A DNA stretch of 64,000 nt, from contig OENT01000009.1 in NCBI GenBank assembly GCA_900239685.1, forward strand, positions 366,410-430,409, read 5' to 3'. Source of the DNA: Rotaria macrura (taxonomy: Eukaryota; Rotifera; Eurotatoria; Philodinida; Philodinidae). Position 1 is the stretch's first letter, and every line of letters begins with the position of its first letter. This document shows positions 28,101 to 42,500 of the stretch, one piece after another. Below the pieces are notes generated by a model. That model searched no databases and was not told where the DNA came from. It saw only the letters and a list, made by a program, of their open reading frames with translations. The position numbers and the translations under genes were made by a program.

Positions 28101-31018
28101 AAATGCAATCGAGATAGTGTTTATCTTGAAAAACTATTATTCAAGTTGTTTTTCTATTTTTCTTCAGATTGGTAATGAAGAAATAGTGTCGGAACGGAAA
28201 TTAAAAAATTCTTGTTCAATATAAATCATGAATTTATTTTTCAGTAGAATGTTCTCCAAAAGTCTGAATATAAAATTAGATGTATGTAATATTTGCATAT
28301 GAAAAGAATATACGAATTCTACATGATCATTTCAACAAGATTTACCTTTTCTTTTGATGATCGTTTGTATTTACGAAGTTCTCGTCGTAATCGATCTCTT
28401 TCCTCTTCAAGGTTTCTAAATTGAGTTTCATATGAGCTGAAATCCTTGAAAATAAATGCAAAAAGAAAAACGAATAAAATAAGTTAACAAAATAATAAAT
28501 ATTTATTTTACTTTTGTTGGTGATAATCGATGTCGATTTATTCCACAGACGCTACAACGAGTGGGTGATGTATTACAACTACTTGCTGATCGTTTCACAT
28601 ATTGCATAACTGGTGATGTAGCCATATCACGTCTTGCTGTTGAGCGTATAACAGTATTTGGTGATAATGATCGGCCTCTTAAACGTGATGGTGATAATGA
28701 TGATAAACCACGAGAACGTTCATTGAGTAATCGTTGTAAAATTTCAACTTCATTCTTGTACATATCCCGTTCATCTTCAACATTTTTCAAGTGTAAATCA
28801 ATTCGAGCTGGAATCGAAAATTTCTTTACTAATGAACCGGTTGATAATGATTGAGTTCCAGTTTTCATCGTACGACGACATCGTTGTAATTCATATACTA
28901 AGTCTTTTTCTTTAAAGAGAAATAAAATATGAGATATTATAGAAAATATGTCGTTATTCGTTACCATTTTGAACAAGTTTCGATATTCGTCGACTAAATT
29001 TTGTTTTGTCTGTTTGTATACGATCAACAATTTCTTGTAAACGTAGTAATTCATTCTGACATTCAGCCGACTGCATTTTGGTTATATCAAGTTCGTCGAT
29101 TAATTTTTTCTTATCCTTTTTTTTTTGAAATGAAAAGAAAATAATCATGTATCATTCGATCATTGTGTATTCCAAGGATTAATAATGAAAAACTTATGTC
29201 ACAAGACTTATCTTAGAACTTTATAAAGTTGGTTAATTTTCGTATTCATATCTTTTTCTTGATAATGATTTCCAAGAAAATTTATTAACGAGGTTATTTC
29301 TCAAATGGTTAGATGTCATGAGATTTGATAATAGTTCTGAATTAATAATTACAACTATTATCTCACATTAACTTGAAGGGAATGGAGAATACTGGAGACA
29401 CTGTCGAGAAAATGTCGAGGCACAATAAAAATATTGTTTCTACTTGCCTTATGAATGATGTATCTTAATATCATCTCTAATCTAATTACAACAAAGATAT
29501 TTTCAACGAATAGAACATACAATTCAAAATTGATCTAGAATGGTATGGATATTCTAAGTCGTGAAATGATTTGTACTCATTTCACGACAGTCAATTGAAA
29601 ATATGTCGAACAATACAAATGTTCACACAGAGAATAGCGTAATCTTTTCGTTTGCTATTGCTTCTCATCAGTTATACAACTTCGTCTACTTTTAACCATG
29701 AATCGAAAAAGTAAACAAAATCGTTCAGAAGGACGGCAACAAGAAGTACTTCACTTTTACCGTTCGACATTTATTATACTGAAGATGTAGATAATGCGTT
29801 CATTGTTCGAATCGTGAGGAACTATTTTGTTTGTTCTATCAATGAATGATTCGAAATGCTCGAGGTTGAAAACGTAAGTTGAATTATTTTTGCACCCAGC
29901 AACAATAATGGAGGAGATCATGACGGATTTTCATTGCTGACATCTTTCTCATTCACGATCTCTGTTCGATGCTGAGTAGAAACAAAACATAATCTGAAGC
30001 TATTGTTTTTCTTTTTGAATTTTCAAAAATCAATAACTATTCAAAAAACAAATATGACATTGCTAAGGATATATATATTTCTACCTCATGAATATATCAT
30101 GGATGCAATTGATATTTTTTTTTCTCAGATTGCTCATAGTTTCAACTATTAAAACGAGTAAATGAAAATCTGCTGTTAACATTACGAACATACTAGTGTT
30201 AATTGTTCAACTTTAGTTTCAAGTGCTTGTACGTCGAGTTGATATTGTTGAATTTCCATCTTGAATAAAATTAAAATTAGTCTCATTCGAATTATACTCG
30301 TTTTAAATTACTTTAGCTTCAGTTAATTCCCGATCAGCTGCTTCTACAGTAAATTGTCTATCTGCTTGAACTTTTCGTGCTAGACGATCAATATCTTTAA
30401 GATCACGAAGAAGATCATCATTTTTCAAACGTTCTTCATATTGTTTATTTGATAAATCACGTTTAAGATCTATTAATTCTTGTAGACTTTGTTCTAATAC
30501 AGCATTCCGTTCAAGTAAGTTTTCGATCTAGTTTTTTTTTGTCAAGAAAAACAATTGAAATCATTTTAATGAAAATGAATTTACACAAAGAAAAAGTATA
30601 TATATATATATTTATATTTACCTCGAGAGTTTGTCGAGAAACGACCTTGTCTTTATTTTTTAGTTTTGCTTCAAGTGCAAATATATCAGCGGAACGACTA
30701 GCATCAAATCCATGAGGAATTCGTTCGGTTTCTCTATCAAGATTTGCAACCTGTATAAAATAGAGGTAGTTTAGATTAAATTGAAAAAGAATCAAAAGAA
30801 GATACAAAGAAAATTTCGAAAATTAGCATAATACGAACTTGGTGAATACTCGATGAGCGACTTGGAAGCGTTCCATTCAAGTTCGTTTTCGATCGTGATA
30901 ATGGACGATGATGATAATTTGGTGACAGTGCTGATGTCGTCATTGTTCTCATCAATGTTGAAACAGTATGAGCATTATGTAAATCACTAACTGTACCACT
31001 GCGTCGTGAAGTGTACAT
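22129..31018 (-). CDS. CEP135: Centrosomal coiled-coil protein of the CEP135/TSGA10 family
   Basis: Centriole-associated scaffold; human CEP135 links the centriolar cartwheel to microtubules and TSGA10 is its sperm-tail relative. Twenty-one exons from MYTSRRSG (31018) to DATP-stop (22129) join in phase, giving 1129 aa, nearly all predicted coiled coil. Blocks align well with CEP135 in order: SADIFALEAKLKNKDK, DIDRLARKVQ with AADRELTEAK, LKNVEDERDMYKNEVE, VLTNERDKLSILYEQ, TLDKEKDRLCSEIDLKSEEN and NNEKAVVHSLEELI with REKEFQTQIEAQEK. The C-terminus carries Ser-Pro motifs (LHRSPGRTYSPPRS) as in TSGA10. The N-terminal ~240 residues of CEP135, which contain its tubulin-binding coiled coil, are absent; about 60 unrelated residues replace them. 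CSVCGINRH in exon 6 is an unusual Cys pair for this family. Introns of 1.0-1.4 kb lie after exons 4, 7 and 15, among many of 50-80 nt. Orthology to CEP135 rather than TSGA10 is not settled. Confidence 0.88.
24511..24689. mobile_element. Small hAT-type MITE in a CEP135-like intron
   Basis: A 179-bp segment with short terminal inverted repeats: left CAGGGATCACC, right (reverse strand) CAGGGATGCCTC. It is flanked by near-identical 8-bp words, GAAACATG at 24503-24510 and GAAAAATG at 24690-24697. An 8-bp duplication with CAGGGATG-like ends is characteristic of hAT transposons. The inside has long G and C homopolymer runs that differ from the surrounding AT-rich intron. No coding capacity. Confidence 0.7.
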
Positions 31019-32192
31019 GTTTCCTTTGGTGTTTAGATTTCTTTTCTTTTTCTTTCTTTTTCACCAACCCATACACACACACGAAGATCAGTAGAGACTG
31101 TCAAATTCTCATCCCAAAATTTCCCTTAGGGAATGTATGATATGTCTTCTTTTCTTGTTCACGTTTGATTTTTTTCTGTCTAGTAGATGAAAATAAAACA
31201 AAACAAGTAAAAAAAAAGAAGAAGAAAGAGAACAAGAAGAAAAATTGAAATTGAAAATTGGTTTTTGTTTTTTTTTCTTTTCATGCATACACACATACAC
31301 GTACGCGAACATACGTAAAATTGTAGTTTTTACAAAAAAAAGTTGAGTGGATGGTTGAGAATAAAGTGTAGTGAATTTTAATATGTTTAAGAAAAAGATC
31401 GAAGACAAAAAAAAGTATAAGAATAAAACAGAGAAGAGAAAAAGAGAGAAACGAAACCACCAAATCAAAAAACAACATTTTTATCATATGGATGGCGTTT
31501 GTCGTTATTGTTAATACTCACAACTCGATGGTGGCCATGAGAGACTCAACAATTTGTGGTTTGCGGTCGCACAACAAAAGAATAAGAAAAAAAGGACACG
31601 AATCTCTTTCAAAGAAAATAGATATGTTTGTAATCAGAGAAAATAAATACACGACATATTACGAACACTGCACAAAAGTAAACTTCAGATTTTTACCTGT
31701 GTTGTAATCGACTCAATATCTATTATAGTAACGGGAAAAAAAGAGACTATGCGCAAGACACTGATGAACATAGAAAAGAACAAATGCGCTTAAGGCATGC
31801 AGTGCCTTTGTATAACAGTGAAAGAATGGAAGAAGGGACGGTCGTGTGTTCATACAAGCTGACTGCTTCTATGATGTCAGTTGATAGAGAATTCTTTGCT
31901 TCTTTTAACCACACACATTCCATTAAGATTTACAACTTTTCTTTTACACTTGAAATGCAAGACGAGGACAGACGAAGGTATATGGAATAGAGAAAGAAAT
32001 TGGCTTCTCTCATTGTCGTTCTTCTGCTCGTTTCAATGCATGTAACAGTCGTTACGTTCAGATGCGGTTTTTCTCCTCTTATAACAATCACCAGAAGCAA
32101 CAGTCACAGAAAATAAGCAGTCATTCTTTTTATTTTTTTCATTTAAATAATCTTACCAATGCAAGCATGACATCTGCTTTACCAATAACAAT

Positions 32193-32231
<39 letters not shown>

Positions 32232-35200
32232 GTGTATGTGTGTGTGTGTACGTAAGATGATAGGGTCATAAAAATTGAATGAATACTTTTTTTTCACTTT
32301 TTTTTAGTCACGAGTCATTCGGATTAAATCAATGAAGACAGTAAAAAATCGTAGTATGTGTCATAGATGATGAAAATGTGTTTCAAGAAATTTTTCTTCT
32401 TGTTCCCATTCTGTTTGTTTCTCGATACATGATGCTCTAAAAGTTCGATTAATTATATATCCAATTTCTTGACGTAGATAGATCGCTTTCTCATGTGTAT
32501 ATTATTCCATTTCACTAATAGCATCCATTTAAGACAAACAAAAGAAAACAAATTCCTTGTGACTAATATTTAAAATTTGGACATGTCAGTGACGTTCACT
32601 GTACTCTTTCAAAGTCTTTCGTTTGTTGTTTTTAGTATATTTTTGTAATTCTAATCATAGAACAACTATCGATGACTTTTATTAAAAATACTGATTTAGA
32701 AACATGTATGATTAATGTTTAATCTTTCCTGATGAAAGTTCGTTCTCTATTCATGTTTATCCAACTTTATTTATTTTAATAAATAGAAAAAATAAAACAT
32801 CAATGAGCGTACGTTACCAAATATTTAAATGATAAACTTCATATGTGGTTTTTTTCCGATTCTGAAAATTGTCTAGAAGCTTTTTTTGAGATTCCCTGTC
32901 AACACGAGCGTCATGTAGGTCTATTAAGTGTGTACGCAAAAAGAACGAAAATCAGAATATTTATGGTCTCTTATTCAATAATATTAAAAGTAAATATTAT
33001 TTCTTCACTTGCCTTAATCCTTTGGCTTATAAAAAAATAATTGGCGATATTCAAGTGAATTTTTATTGTAAGTATGAGAGATTCTTTTATGCGAAACATT
33101 AAATTTAGATAACATACACGAAGAGAAATCTGAAGTCGAATTCAAATAAATCTGCAAAAACCAATACAACGATCATGGTCTGATATTCGATCAATATTTT
33201 TAACCAATTCTATCATAATATTGCCATGATCTAACACAGTTTCGTGAAAAGCTTGAAGTGATTAAAAAAATCGGATTTTTCTCTTGCAAAAATTTTTTTT
33301 ATCGTTTAGAGTCAATGAAAAATTCTATGATAATACGGTTTATATACTTTTGACATGAAAGAATCGATAATAAAACTCTTAAAAGACTGATCATAAAATT
33401 TTAAGATGAACAACAGAAAATTATCTTTATATCAACTAATCTAATAAGTCAAGCAAAACGTATTACAACGATGTTATATTTGATTGTAATACTACACAGC
33501 AATAATTTACAGACTTGATCTTCAGTTTTTCTTTTCGGTTAAAAAACAAAATAAAAGCATTCAATCGGAAACATATCCTGAAGGGAAAATATCTCAGAAC
33601 AAAAGGCATGAGGAAGTTCTTCCGCCATGTTGACAAGAGTTTTTGCGACCAAATATTTTTCTTTGAATTGTTTTCACCGTCGAACCTTCATGATTGTCAG
33701 CATTAAATGTATGCCTGTATGTAACCACTCATTGAATCAAAGATTTTCATTTCATATGAAAATTCTGGATTGAACAAATGAATGATTCACAAAAAAAAAA
33801 CTTGTTCATTCGATGTTCGACTCTGAAATCGATAATTAGAAAATAAAAACGATAATGCCAGCTAAATGTCATTGAGATCGTATGTAGTGTTGCTCTTGTT
33901 TCGATACATCGAATATTTCTTTTTTCTTCTACGTTATGTAATACATTTCTTACCTCACGTTATAAAACTTGAAAGATAACAATAAAAATGAGTATCTTCA
34001 ATATTTAATAAGTGTTGCTTTTTGGAAATTAAACAAATTACGAAAAAAATTTTCCTTGTTTGATTTTACTTTTTTTCATAAGATTTCGAAGATCGTAAGA
34101 GAATAGGTTCGTATCTACCTTTTTCTTTTCAATGTAATATTACATTTCGTATCTTACATTGTCTAACGAAAATGTGCCAGATCAAGACTCGATATTATTT
34201 TCATGAGAATATTATGTTCTATATAAAAATAGTGCACCAATATTGCCTCGACTTATGCATTTAAAAAAGAACTATTTTCTAATCCTTATGCAGCAAAAGC
34301 ATTCATCGTACTCGAAATGCATTCAATATTTGACTAGTGTAATTGAAAGGCTACATCTAGTATTTTTTTTATTAAATCCTAAAATATTTAATGAAAAGCA
34401 TTTTTCATCTATTGCGAAGCATCTTTTGAATTTCATATTTCTTTTCATATTTCAGTGGAACTTATTATTAGCAGTTCAAGTTTCCACCATAAATAAATAG
34501 CATAATTTAATGGATTGATTGGAATTTTTCTCTTTTACATCATTTCTTTTACGATATTTGAATTCACATAAGAAAAGTCAAGACAACAATCCAAGTATAT
34601 ACATTTTACATCTCAATATAAAGAACTCCTTATGCAAGCATTGTTTTTATTCTTATTTTATACTTTACTTCGCTTGACCTGTTATTTTCACTCGAAGCTA
34701 TCAAGCGCGACATTCTAATGTTTTGTAATTTTTCATCTTTTTTCTTCTAATTAATATTAATGAAACTTGCGACATTCGTGATTCTTACCTACCTATTGAG
34801 TGTAGAAGTAAGGTATCATCGTTTGATTATCAATGAATTTTTTATGTGTGTAATACAAAATTAAAAATACATCATCTTTGAATAAGAACAAAAATCGTTG
34901 ATTATCTTTCTTCTTCTGATTGTTTCATCGTAAATAGTTTCGTGCAAGCCGTTCCATGTCGTACTTGATAATGGAATAAACGAGAAAGACACTTTTCAAA
35001 CATTACGACTCTCTATTTATTTAATTCATATATTTACAGGTAGTAACAAGAAATTTTTTCTTTTACCGGTTACAAATCCATCTAATTTTGAACTATAATG
35101 ATTAGTACACAACAATCTTCGAGCAATCATGTGAATATTGCTTGTTCATATAAATGTCAGTTAACATTTATATTTCATCAATGCATTACTGCTTCTTTTG

Positions 35201-37565
35201 CTCGTCAATTAGAGTTCGTACTGCAGGGTATAATGATAATGCATTATACCTGTAGAGCTACTTATACATTGGCAGAGTTTATTCGATTTTTTCATTTGAA
35301 TGTTTATGTATCGTTACTTTGAATAACAAATATTATCAGTAACAAACAAGTAGTGTGAATGTTTATTTTGAGTAGATAGATGAAGATCTAGTCTCAGAAA
35401 AGAATATATTGACTGAAGTTATTATTTTGTTACAAAAAAGAATTCTATCGAGATATTGCATGAGAAACTCATTAAAAAGAATCGTATATGTAAACTCTTC
35501 TGTATAAATGATAAAACTAATTCATATCAAACATAAACAGAAAAATTCAATGAGTAGCCCAAAAAAGATCAGCGTACGCATACATTATCTCTTGTTGGCA
35601 CCAATAACTCAATGAACAAGATGAGCCTTCAGGGTTCATTTTTAAGATTTCTATGAGTGAATGGTCATTTGTAATTAAGTAATACGGCTACGTCAATCTT
35701 CATGGTACGGATACGAGCTTCTTAATTACTCATTTCATTTTTAATAATTTTACTTCTATCATTCTTGATACGTTACATTTCTGAAATTCTGTGTATGCAT
35801 CGTATGTTTATCATGGTTACTTGAAGATATCAACTGTGGCGTTAATAGAAAAGATAATTAGATCTGTCATCGGTGTGGATCAAACAAGACACACTTGAAT
35901 GATTGTTGCGAGTGGTTCAGAAGAATTATGAAATTATTCTACATATCCAATCAAGAAACGTCTGAGTACGAGAACCATTGATTTATCTTGTCAACATAAA
36001 CCAACGTCTAGGTTTTCTTTTTTTTTTCGAGTACTGTAATAGTGCAAAATTCATTATTCTTGAGTTCAACAGATACAAATTTACTAAAACAATTCTATAC
36101 AATCTGCTTACTACAAATCCTAGCATTACTATTACCATTTGAAGTTGACATGAACATTTTCCAGATCATTGTCATTTTGAAGAAACGTAGATGGTTGACT
36201 AACCTGGCCATTATCTTCTTCAATAATATTGAAGTCTTCTCATTCCGAGAAACAATTATATTTATTTTCTTGAATCCATGTTTCGATCGTGATTGAATCA
36301 GAGAATTGAAAACTTAGAGTTGTTCATGATATTTATTCAATATAGATGAACTTCTGTATTTTGTGTAACGACAGCCAGCATCATTCATTTGACATCACAC
36401 AATCGTTAACTCTATCATGCATGGATTCGTTTTATTCAATCAAGGTCATCTAAGTACCTTTAGTCTTGGTTAGAGTTGGAAGTATTTTGTTACAATCGTT
36501 GCCCGTTTGTGAAATCCTTATGTTTCGACTGAATAATATATCTATATGGATATTTACAACGAAAACATTCAGTCGACCACGATCATTAGTATTGTCAAGA
36601 AGGAGAGGGCTCAACATCTGATGGACGGAGACAATCGGACTTGACATGAAATTTGAATGTATTACATGATATTTCATAATAAATATCTATAATTAGATAT
36701 TACTTTTAGCATTTCACTGAAATCAATGTCGAAATATTTAGATCAGGAAACGAATGTGTAGCTTTTTTCCCGATACACAACATTATGCAAGAATGACTAT
36801 GTTCGCATACTTGTAACGGTTTATGTATCATGAAATGATGAATACACTGATACGGTCGTTCCTCTAAAGATTATTCATGTCTTCTCCACTAATTATGAGA
36901 TTCTAGCACTCAACTATTCATAATGTTCATTGACAGAGATACTCGCACTCTCACAAATAGTTCTATTCTGATTTTAAAACATTTCTGTACTTTCATAGCC
37001 ATTATGGATACATGAGATCGAAAAGCTGTTTCAATTATTCAATATCATAAATAACGAGAATTTGAATGCAGGTTGAACAACCGACGTTGTTAGAAATGTG
37101 AAGACACGATTCGTATCCATTATTCAAAAATTTTATATTCGACTCTAAGTAAGCTGTTCACATTGAGGAATAACTGAACAGATGTTTTCAACTTGGAAAA
37201 GTTTTCATGGTACGATACGAACTCATCTTGAGGATCACTGTGCACATATCTTAGTTGATTGTTTGATTTTTCTACAAACATGTATGTCACCTGTTCCGTA
37301 GCATTAACTATTCACTAAACTTGAAAAGATGAACGTAACTCTATCATTACTTTAGACTATAGACTAGATTAACATTTTCGACCATCGAATAATATCATAT
37401 GTAGCAGTTCAAATCGATAATATCTTTTTTAATGTATTGAATTATTTACTAGATTAATAGAATGGATTCACAAAATATGAATCACTGTATTATAGTTAAT
37501 AATTTATTATTTATTTAGCTTTAAATCATAAAAGAGAAAAAAATGGATAGCTATCAAGAAATAAT
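31019..37565. other. Intergenic region between the CEP135-like and cathepsin D genes
   Basis: About 6.5 kb with no supported gene. The first 500 bp upstream of the CEP135-like start are strongly purine/pyrimidine-skewed (A/G-rich on plus). A TG-rich microsatellite lies at 32193-32250. Open frames such as 35098-35322 (plus) have no flanking splice logic or family match. No transposon termini or tRNA-like structure were noticed. Confidence 0.5.
32193..32250. repeat. (TG)n / TGTA microsatellite
   Basis: A near-perfect TG run that degenerates to TGTATGTATG and TGTGTATG units over about 58 bases. Confidence 0.9.
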
Positions 37566-39532
37566 TTAAAGTAAAAGTTCACGAAGTGATAAACTCTTCT
37601 TGGTATCTTTCATAGTTGAATTTTTTGGTGAAACTGATTTTGCAAAACCAACACGATTATTAGTAAAATCAAATTCTGTATACCAGGCTCCAATAAAAAC
37701 ATCACCAAGAATCCAAAGTGGGCCAGCTGGTGGTGGAATATCAATACCAGCAAAGCCAGATAAACAAACTGTTTGATTCAATTGAGATATAGTTAAAACA
37801 TAATCACTAGCGTCCAAATAAAAATCTGTGCCGTTGAGAGTAAAATGAATACGAGGTAGTTTCGATATTGTATTGCAATCAAACATATACTATATTATTA
37901 TAACGAAATTGATTAGTCAAACAACAAGCTATTAATCATTGTTTATTCTTACTTCACCAGCAGCAATAGGTATGGCACCTAATTTACCATTTAGACTAGA
38001 AATTTCAGCTTTTGGACCAACCAAAAGACTTGTACCAGTATCGGCAATACTTTACGAAAGAAAAACGAAACTTTTCGTTGACATTTTATTTTAAAGAAAT
38101 TTTTCTTACGCTTGACAACCACCATTACAGTATTGATTTGAATCAAAATGTATTCCATCGAGTTTGAATTGCCAATAATCCTTTCGAGTCACATCAAGAT
38201 ATGTGAATGGACCTTCGTATAGCTGAGGATCCGAACCACCTAGCATAGAAACAACCAAGAACAATAATGTGTCGACAAAAGAAGAAACAAACTTTATTAC
38301 CGAAAATAATTTCACCACCACGTGGATTCTTCGGATCCCTGAATATAAATTTTATATAAAATAATCATTCAACATGAATCATTTGGTACTTTACCGATCG
38401 AGCCAAAAACTGAAAACATTTTCTGGAACTAATTTTTGATCAAACATATTATTAAATACTGGATAAACACCATCGACAGAGATCGATGGATAAGCAAGAC
38501 CAAGAATACCTTAAAGTATTAGATAAAAATATTTTTCGATTGACTTTTATTTTGATTTATTTTTACCATCGAATTTAGCTGTGACGAAAACAATGCCCGG
38601 TTGTTTAATAGCTTCAGCAAAACCTTGATTTTTTATTTGAGCGTCACCAATCTAATTACAGTCCACATAATGCCAATGCATAGAGAAAATGTAAATTCAA
38701 TTTCTTACTGTGACAGTATCTACACTAACATATCCTTCAAGTGAACCAGTTCCATATTGAATCTAGAAGGAAGACTCCTTACTTATCATATGACACTATT
38801 ATTTAACTCTATATACTTACTTTAAAACTGGTTCCATTAGCAACATAGGTCGATGATTTTCCATGGTTATATTTTTTATGCAATTCTAAACAATAAAATT
38901 TTATTTTCCTAAATAACTATTTTAACTTCAAACATAGAGTTAACTTACGACAAGCAATATCAAATATTGAACAATGTACACTAGAAGAAAACAATGACAT
39001 ATTATAGCAAAAAATGTTTCAAAGTCATACCTTGGTACCCAAAGATTCGATGAGCCAGTACTATTTGAAAAAAATAACAACGAACAAAGTTAACGTTTCG
39101 ATTTAGATATGGTTTGTCTTCTCATATCGTATGAACATACTCGAATACAACACGGAATGGTTGTTGTGGTGAGCCAATACCAATATCACCATAATACTGA
39201 GCCTAGAAAACATACGTATATTTATGTATCAAACGAGAAAACTTTTCAGTTGTTTTTCTTTCTCCTCATACATCCAAATAATTTGTCAATGATTCAGGAA
39301 TTGGTCCGTTGACTGGATATTTACGTGCAAACGCAATTACTTCTTGTGAATCAACTTCAAAATATTGATCATGAGCGGATTGAAAATGATTCAATTTTAC
39401 TCTAGGTATTCAACAATAAATCAATGCTAATCAATTTATTCACGGATCTACTAACCGACGAAGATGAGCCGCTTTAATTGAAACAACTAGTAAAGAACAA
39501 ACAAGTATTGCAAGACAAGAAAAGCCTCGCAT
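37566..39532 (-). CDS. CTSD: Cathepsin D-like lysosomal aspartic protease
   Basis: Pepsin-family (A1) endopeptidase made as a secreted zymogen, expected in lysosomes. Thirteen exons join in phase from ATG at 39532 to the stop at 37566: 412 aa, the usual length of preprocathepsin D. Residues 1-21 ([21 protein letters not shown]) form a signal peptide. A propeptide of about 45 residues follows, then mature enzyme from about [12 protein letters not shown]. The two catalytic aspartates are Asp90 in DTGSSNLW and Asp276 in ADTGTS. The flap tyrosine is in IQYGTGS. The [16 protein letters not shown] and NNRVGFA motifs close the domain. Cysteines for the expected disulphides are present ([27 protein letters not shown]). 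About 23 extra, basic residues follow RVGFA, where the family normally stops. Most introns are 45-85 nt. Confidence 0.95.
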
Positions 39533-42500
39533 TTTTGGTTTCTATTCAGACGGTGTCTTTAAGAAAGAAAAAGATAAATAGAAGAAACCTGTTATTTATG
39601 AATATGAAATGATTCAACTTTTTGAGAAGACGCAAAACTTTGAAATACGATAAGACAATATTCGTTAACTGTTATCATATCTGTTTTACTTCGTCATCAT
39701 CATTATATAGTTAAACAACGAAGAAAGAAAAACTCGGTAATAGTTTTGTTACAAAAAGATTTTGAAGGGCATTATTGGTAAATATGTTATCTATTTATCA
39801 AAGTTCACGAAAGCTTTTTTCCCGTTAATGAAACAACTCTATTAAAACAGATGCATCTAAATGTGTTTTTGCCATCCATAGTTTCAGTTATTTTAACCTT
39901 CAGATTCTAAATTCGACTAGTGTCTATGATGAAACATAAGATAAAAAGATCTTTCTGAAAGTACTCAACATAGGAAATAAGATTTTGACATAGACAATTC
40001 ATTTATGAAGGCAACAATGATCATTCGAGTTCATATTTTACTTTTTCTTGGATTCGAATTCATGTTCTAAATTACTAAAATTCATTGCTGTCGTTTGCTG
40101 TTTTTGTCGATATCTTGATTGAATCATGTGTTCTACTTAAAATTGTCTTTCGTAAAAAAAGACAGTTCTACAGATAAGATCGCACAAGTCAAATTCCATG
40201 ACAAAAAAAAGTTTTTGCTTTTTACAACAAGCTAATTTTCTATATGAATCATAACTATCTAACTGAAACAGTATAGATTATCAATATAACTCGTTTGGAG
40301 ATCTTGCTATTCATTTGATAGACATCAGATCATCATTGTAACATAACAGTAGTAGAGACTTCTTAGTCTTAATTTTTCTCGCAGTAATTTCAATATTTTG
40401 GTTGAATCTTATACAAATGAATAGTTTTCTAATGTTTTCCTTCTTCTGAATAACAGACAACTCTTTATCGAACAGACTATAGAACTTGAATGATATGTTA
40501 CAGCAAATTCATCTGAACCACAGTCGATGAATCAGTGTAAAGTTATGTGAGTCCCTTGGTTTTTTTTCTAAGCATCATTTATATTCTAGTTCTTTGGTAT
40601 CGAATGTAGGTTGAAGTTTTTCTTTCTTTGTACTTTCATTTATTTGCAAGTGATAACGAAGACTTTATCATGTATTGAGGCTATGATCATCTTCAATAAC
40701 ACGCTCTGTTACTATGGACTTCACTACTAAAGACTGGAGCAATTAAAATATAAAAATGATGCATTATTTCATGCATCTTTGACATATGTTTTATCTTGAC
40801 TTTATTTACACTGTGCTTGACTATGTCGTATGTTTTTCTTGTGGACATAAATGCAACGAAATTGAAGATTGGCTTTGAAACTTGATATCGAGTAGCGATT
40901 ACGTTTAGTACGACGATTTTAAATGAAATTTTTAGAAAGAGAATTTTGTGTCATACACCCAAAGGATCGTGATGGAGCAGACAGTAGCACGAAGAAATTC
41001 TATCGAACATTTTCGATTACTCGATGGATACTGAAAGTATTAAATAGTTCACACTAACGAATTCATCTTTACCATCGTCATAGATAAATTCTCTCTATAT
41101 TTTTTATGAAGTAGATTCATTGATTAGTTGTTTATAATACACAATCTGAGAGTGAAATACTTCCCTAAACCTCCAGTGGAAATCAAAAGTCTCCTGGTTA
41201 ACTGAAAACATTTGTTGCAATTATATGTTCAAAAAAAGTATAGGTTCATATTTTTTTTATGAAGATATTTGATGGAAATTAACATATTGAAAGAAAATAG
41301 CTTAGAATAGCATATCCATGAATTTCTATACCGAATATTATCTAGCTGAATTTGAATTAAATATAATGGATGACTATTAATCATTATTGGATAGATACTT
41401 TTGAAATTATGCAACGAGTGAGAAGTTGACGTGTGTCACTATTTACTACCTACTTACAAATAAGATTCAAGTTTAACCAAAATTACTTTCAATAAGAATA
41501 CAAGTAATAAATGAATGAAGGATGCTCAGGACCATTGCTAATTGTACTTTTTTTGAATTATGTCGAAATCAGCTGACAAAAAGCAATAGTTACAAAAGTA
41601 AGTTTGAAGACAAGTATACACCAATTGATATATTTAATGGTTTTGTCCAATGTATGCAGATGTGGACAGACTCTAAGTAGACACGTTTCCTAATAAAACA
41701 AAACCCTGGCACCGTACTCACGGTAATCAAAATATGGGCAACAGTAGTTGAAAGAAGACTGAAACCAGAAAAAATATGAACACGTTGTCATAGTTCAAAT
41801 TAAAAATACAATGAGAGACATGCATTGCATTTCAAAGTTCATGTCTATCGATTGCGATTTTCACTGATAAACTTTTGCACACGAATGATAAAAAGATTAG
41901 TACTCGGTCGATTTAATTCGTTTAACTTAGTAAACTACTCATCGTAATCTGAAGTCACTGAAACATCTTATTGTTTGACACGTTTGAGAATAAGAACAGA
42001 AATACTCTATGAAGAATCGACTTTCATGGAATGCAACATCATCAATAATTACAAATATGAACTACATCGATTATGACAAGTTCATCCGATCTCGTTTATT
42101 CAACTCTTTTCGAACTGAATTTTGATTCCTTTCAATAGGCTTTATCTCAACCGATTCTCAAGATAGAAGACTCTGAGTCAGTTTTGATTGGCACGCATAG
42201 AATACGCACAAAAGAATCTACGCTTATCTCATTTGAACTTTTATAATTCTTTTTTAGGTTTTAAAACCAGATTGATTCGAAGAGACTAAGTAGAGATCCG
42301 GAATTGTTTCAGTATCTTCGAATACTATCGACAATGGTCTCTTAAAATTTTCACCTCGGAAACGTCTTGCAATGCATACACCTATTGTTGTAATCAAGAT
42401 ATTTTTCTAGTTTCCATTGTGTTCGAAGAATCAAAAAATTTACCCAAACAGAGAAAGATATGAAACAATGCGTTTAAACGCTCAAAATCGAACTCCGTTT

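Noticed and set aside
35098-35322. 74-codon plus-strand open frame in intergenic DNA
   Set aside because: Codon use is vaguely coding-like, but no domain, no convincing splice continuation and no neighbour support were found.
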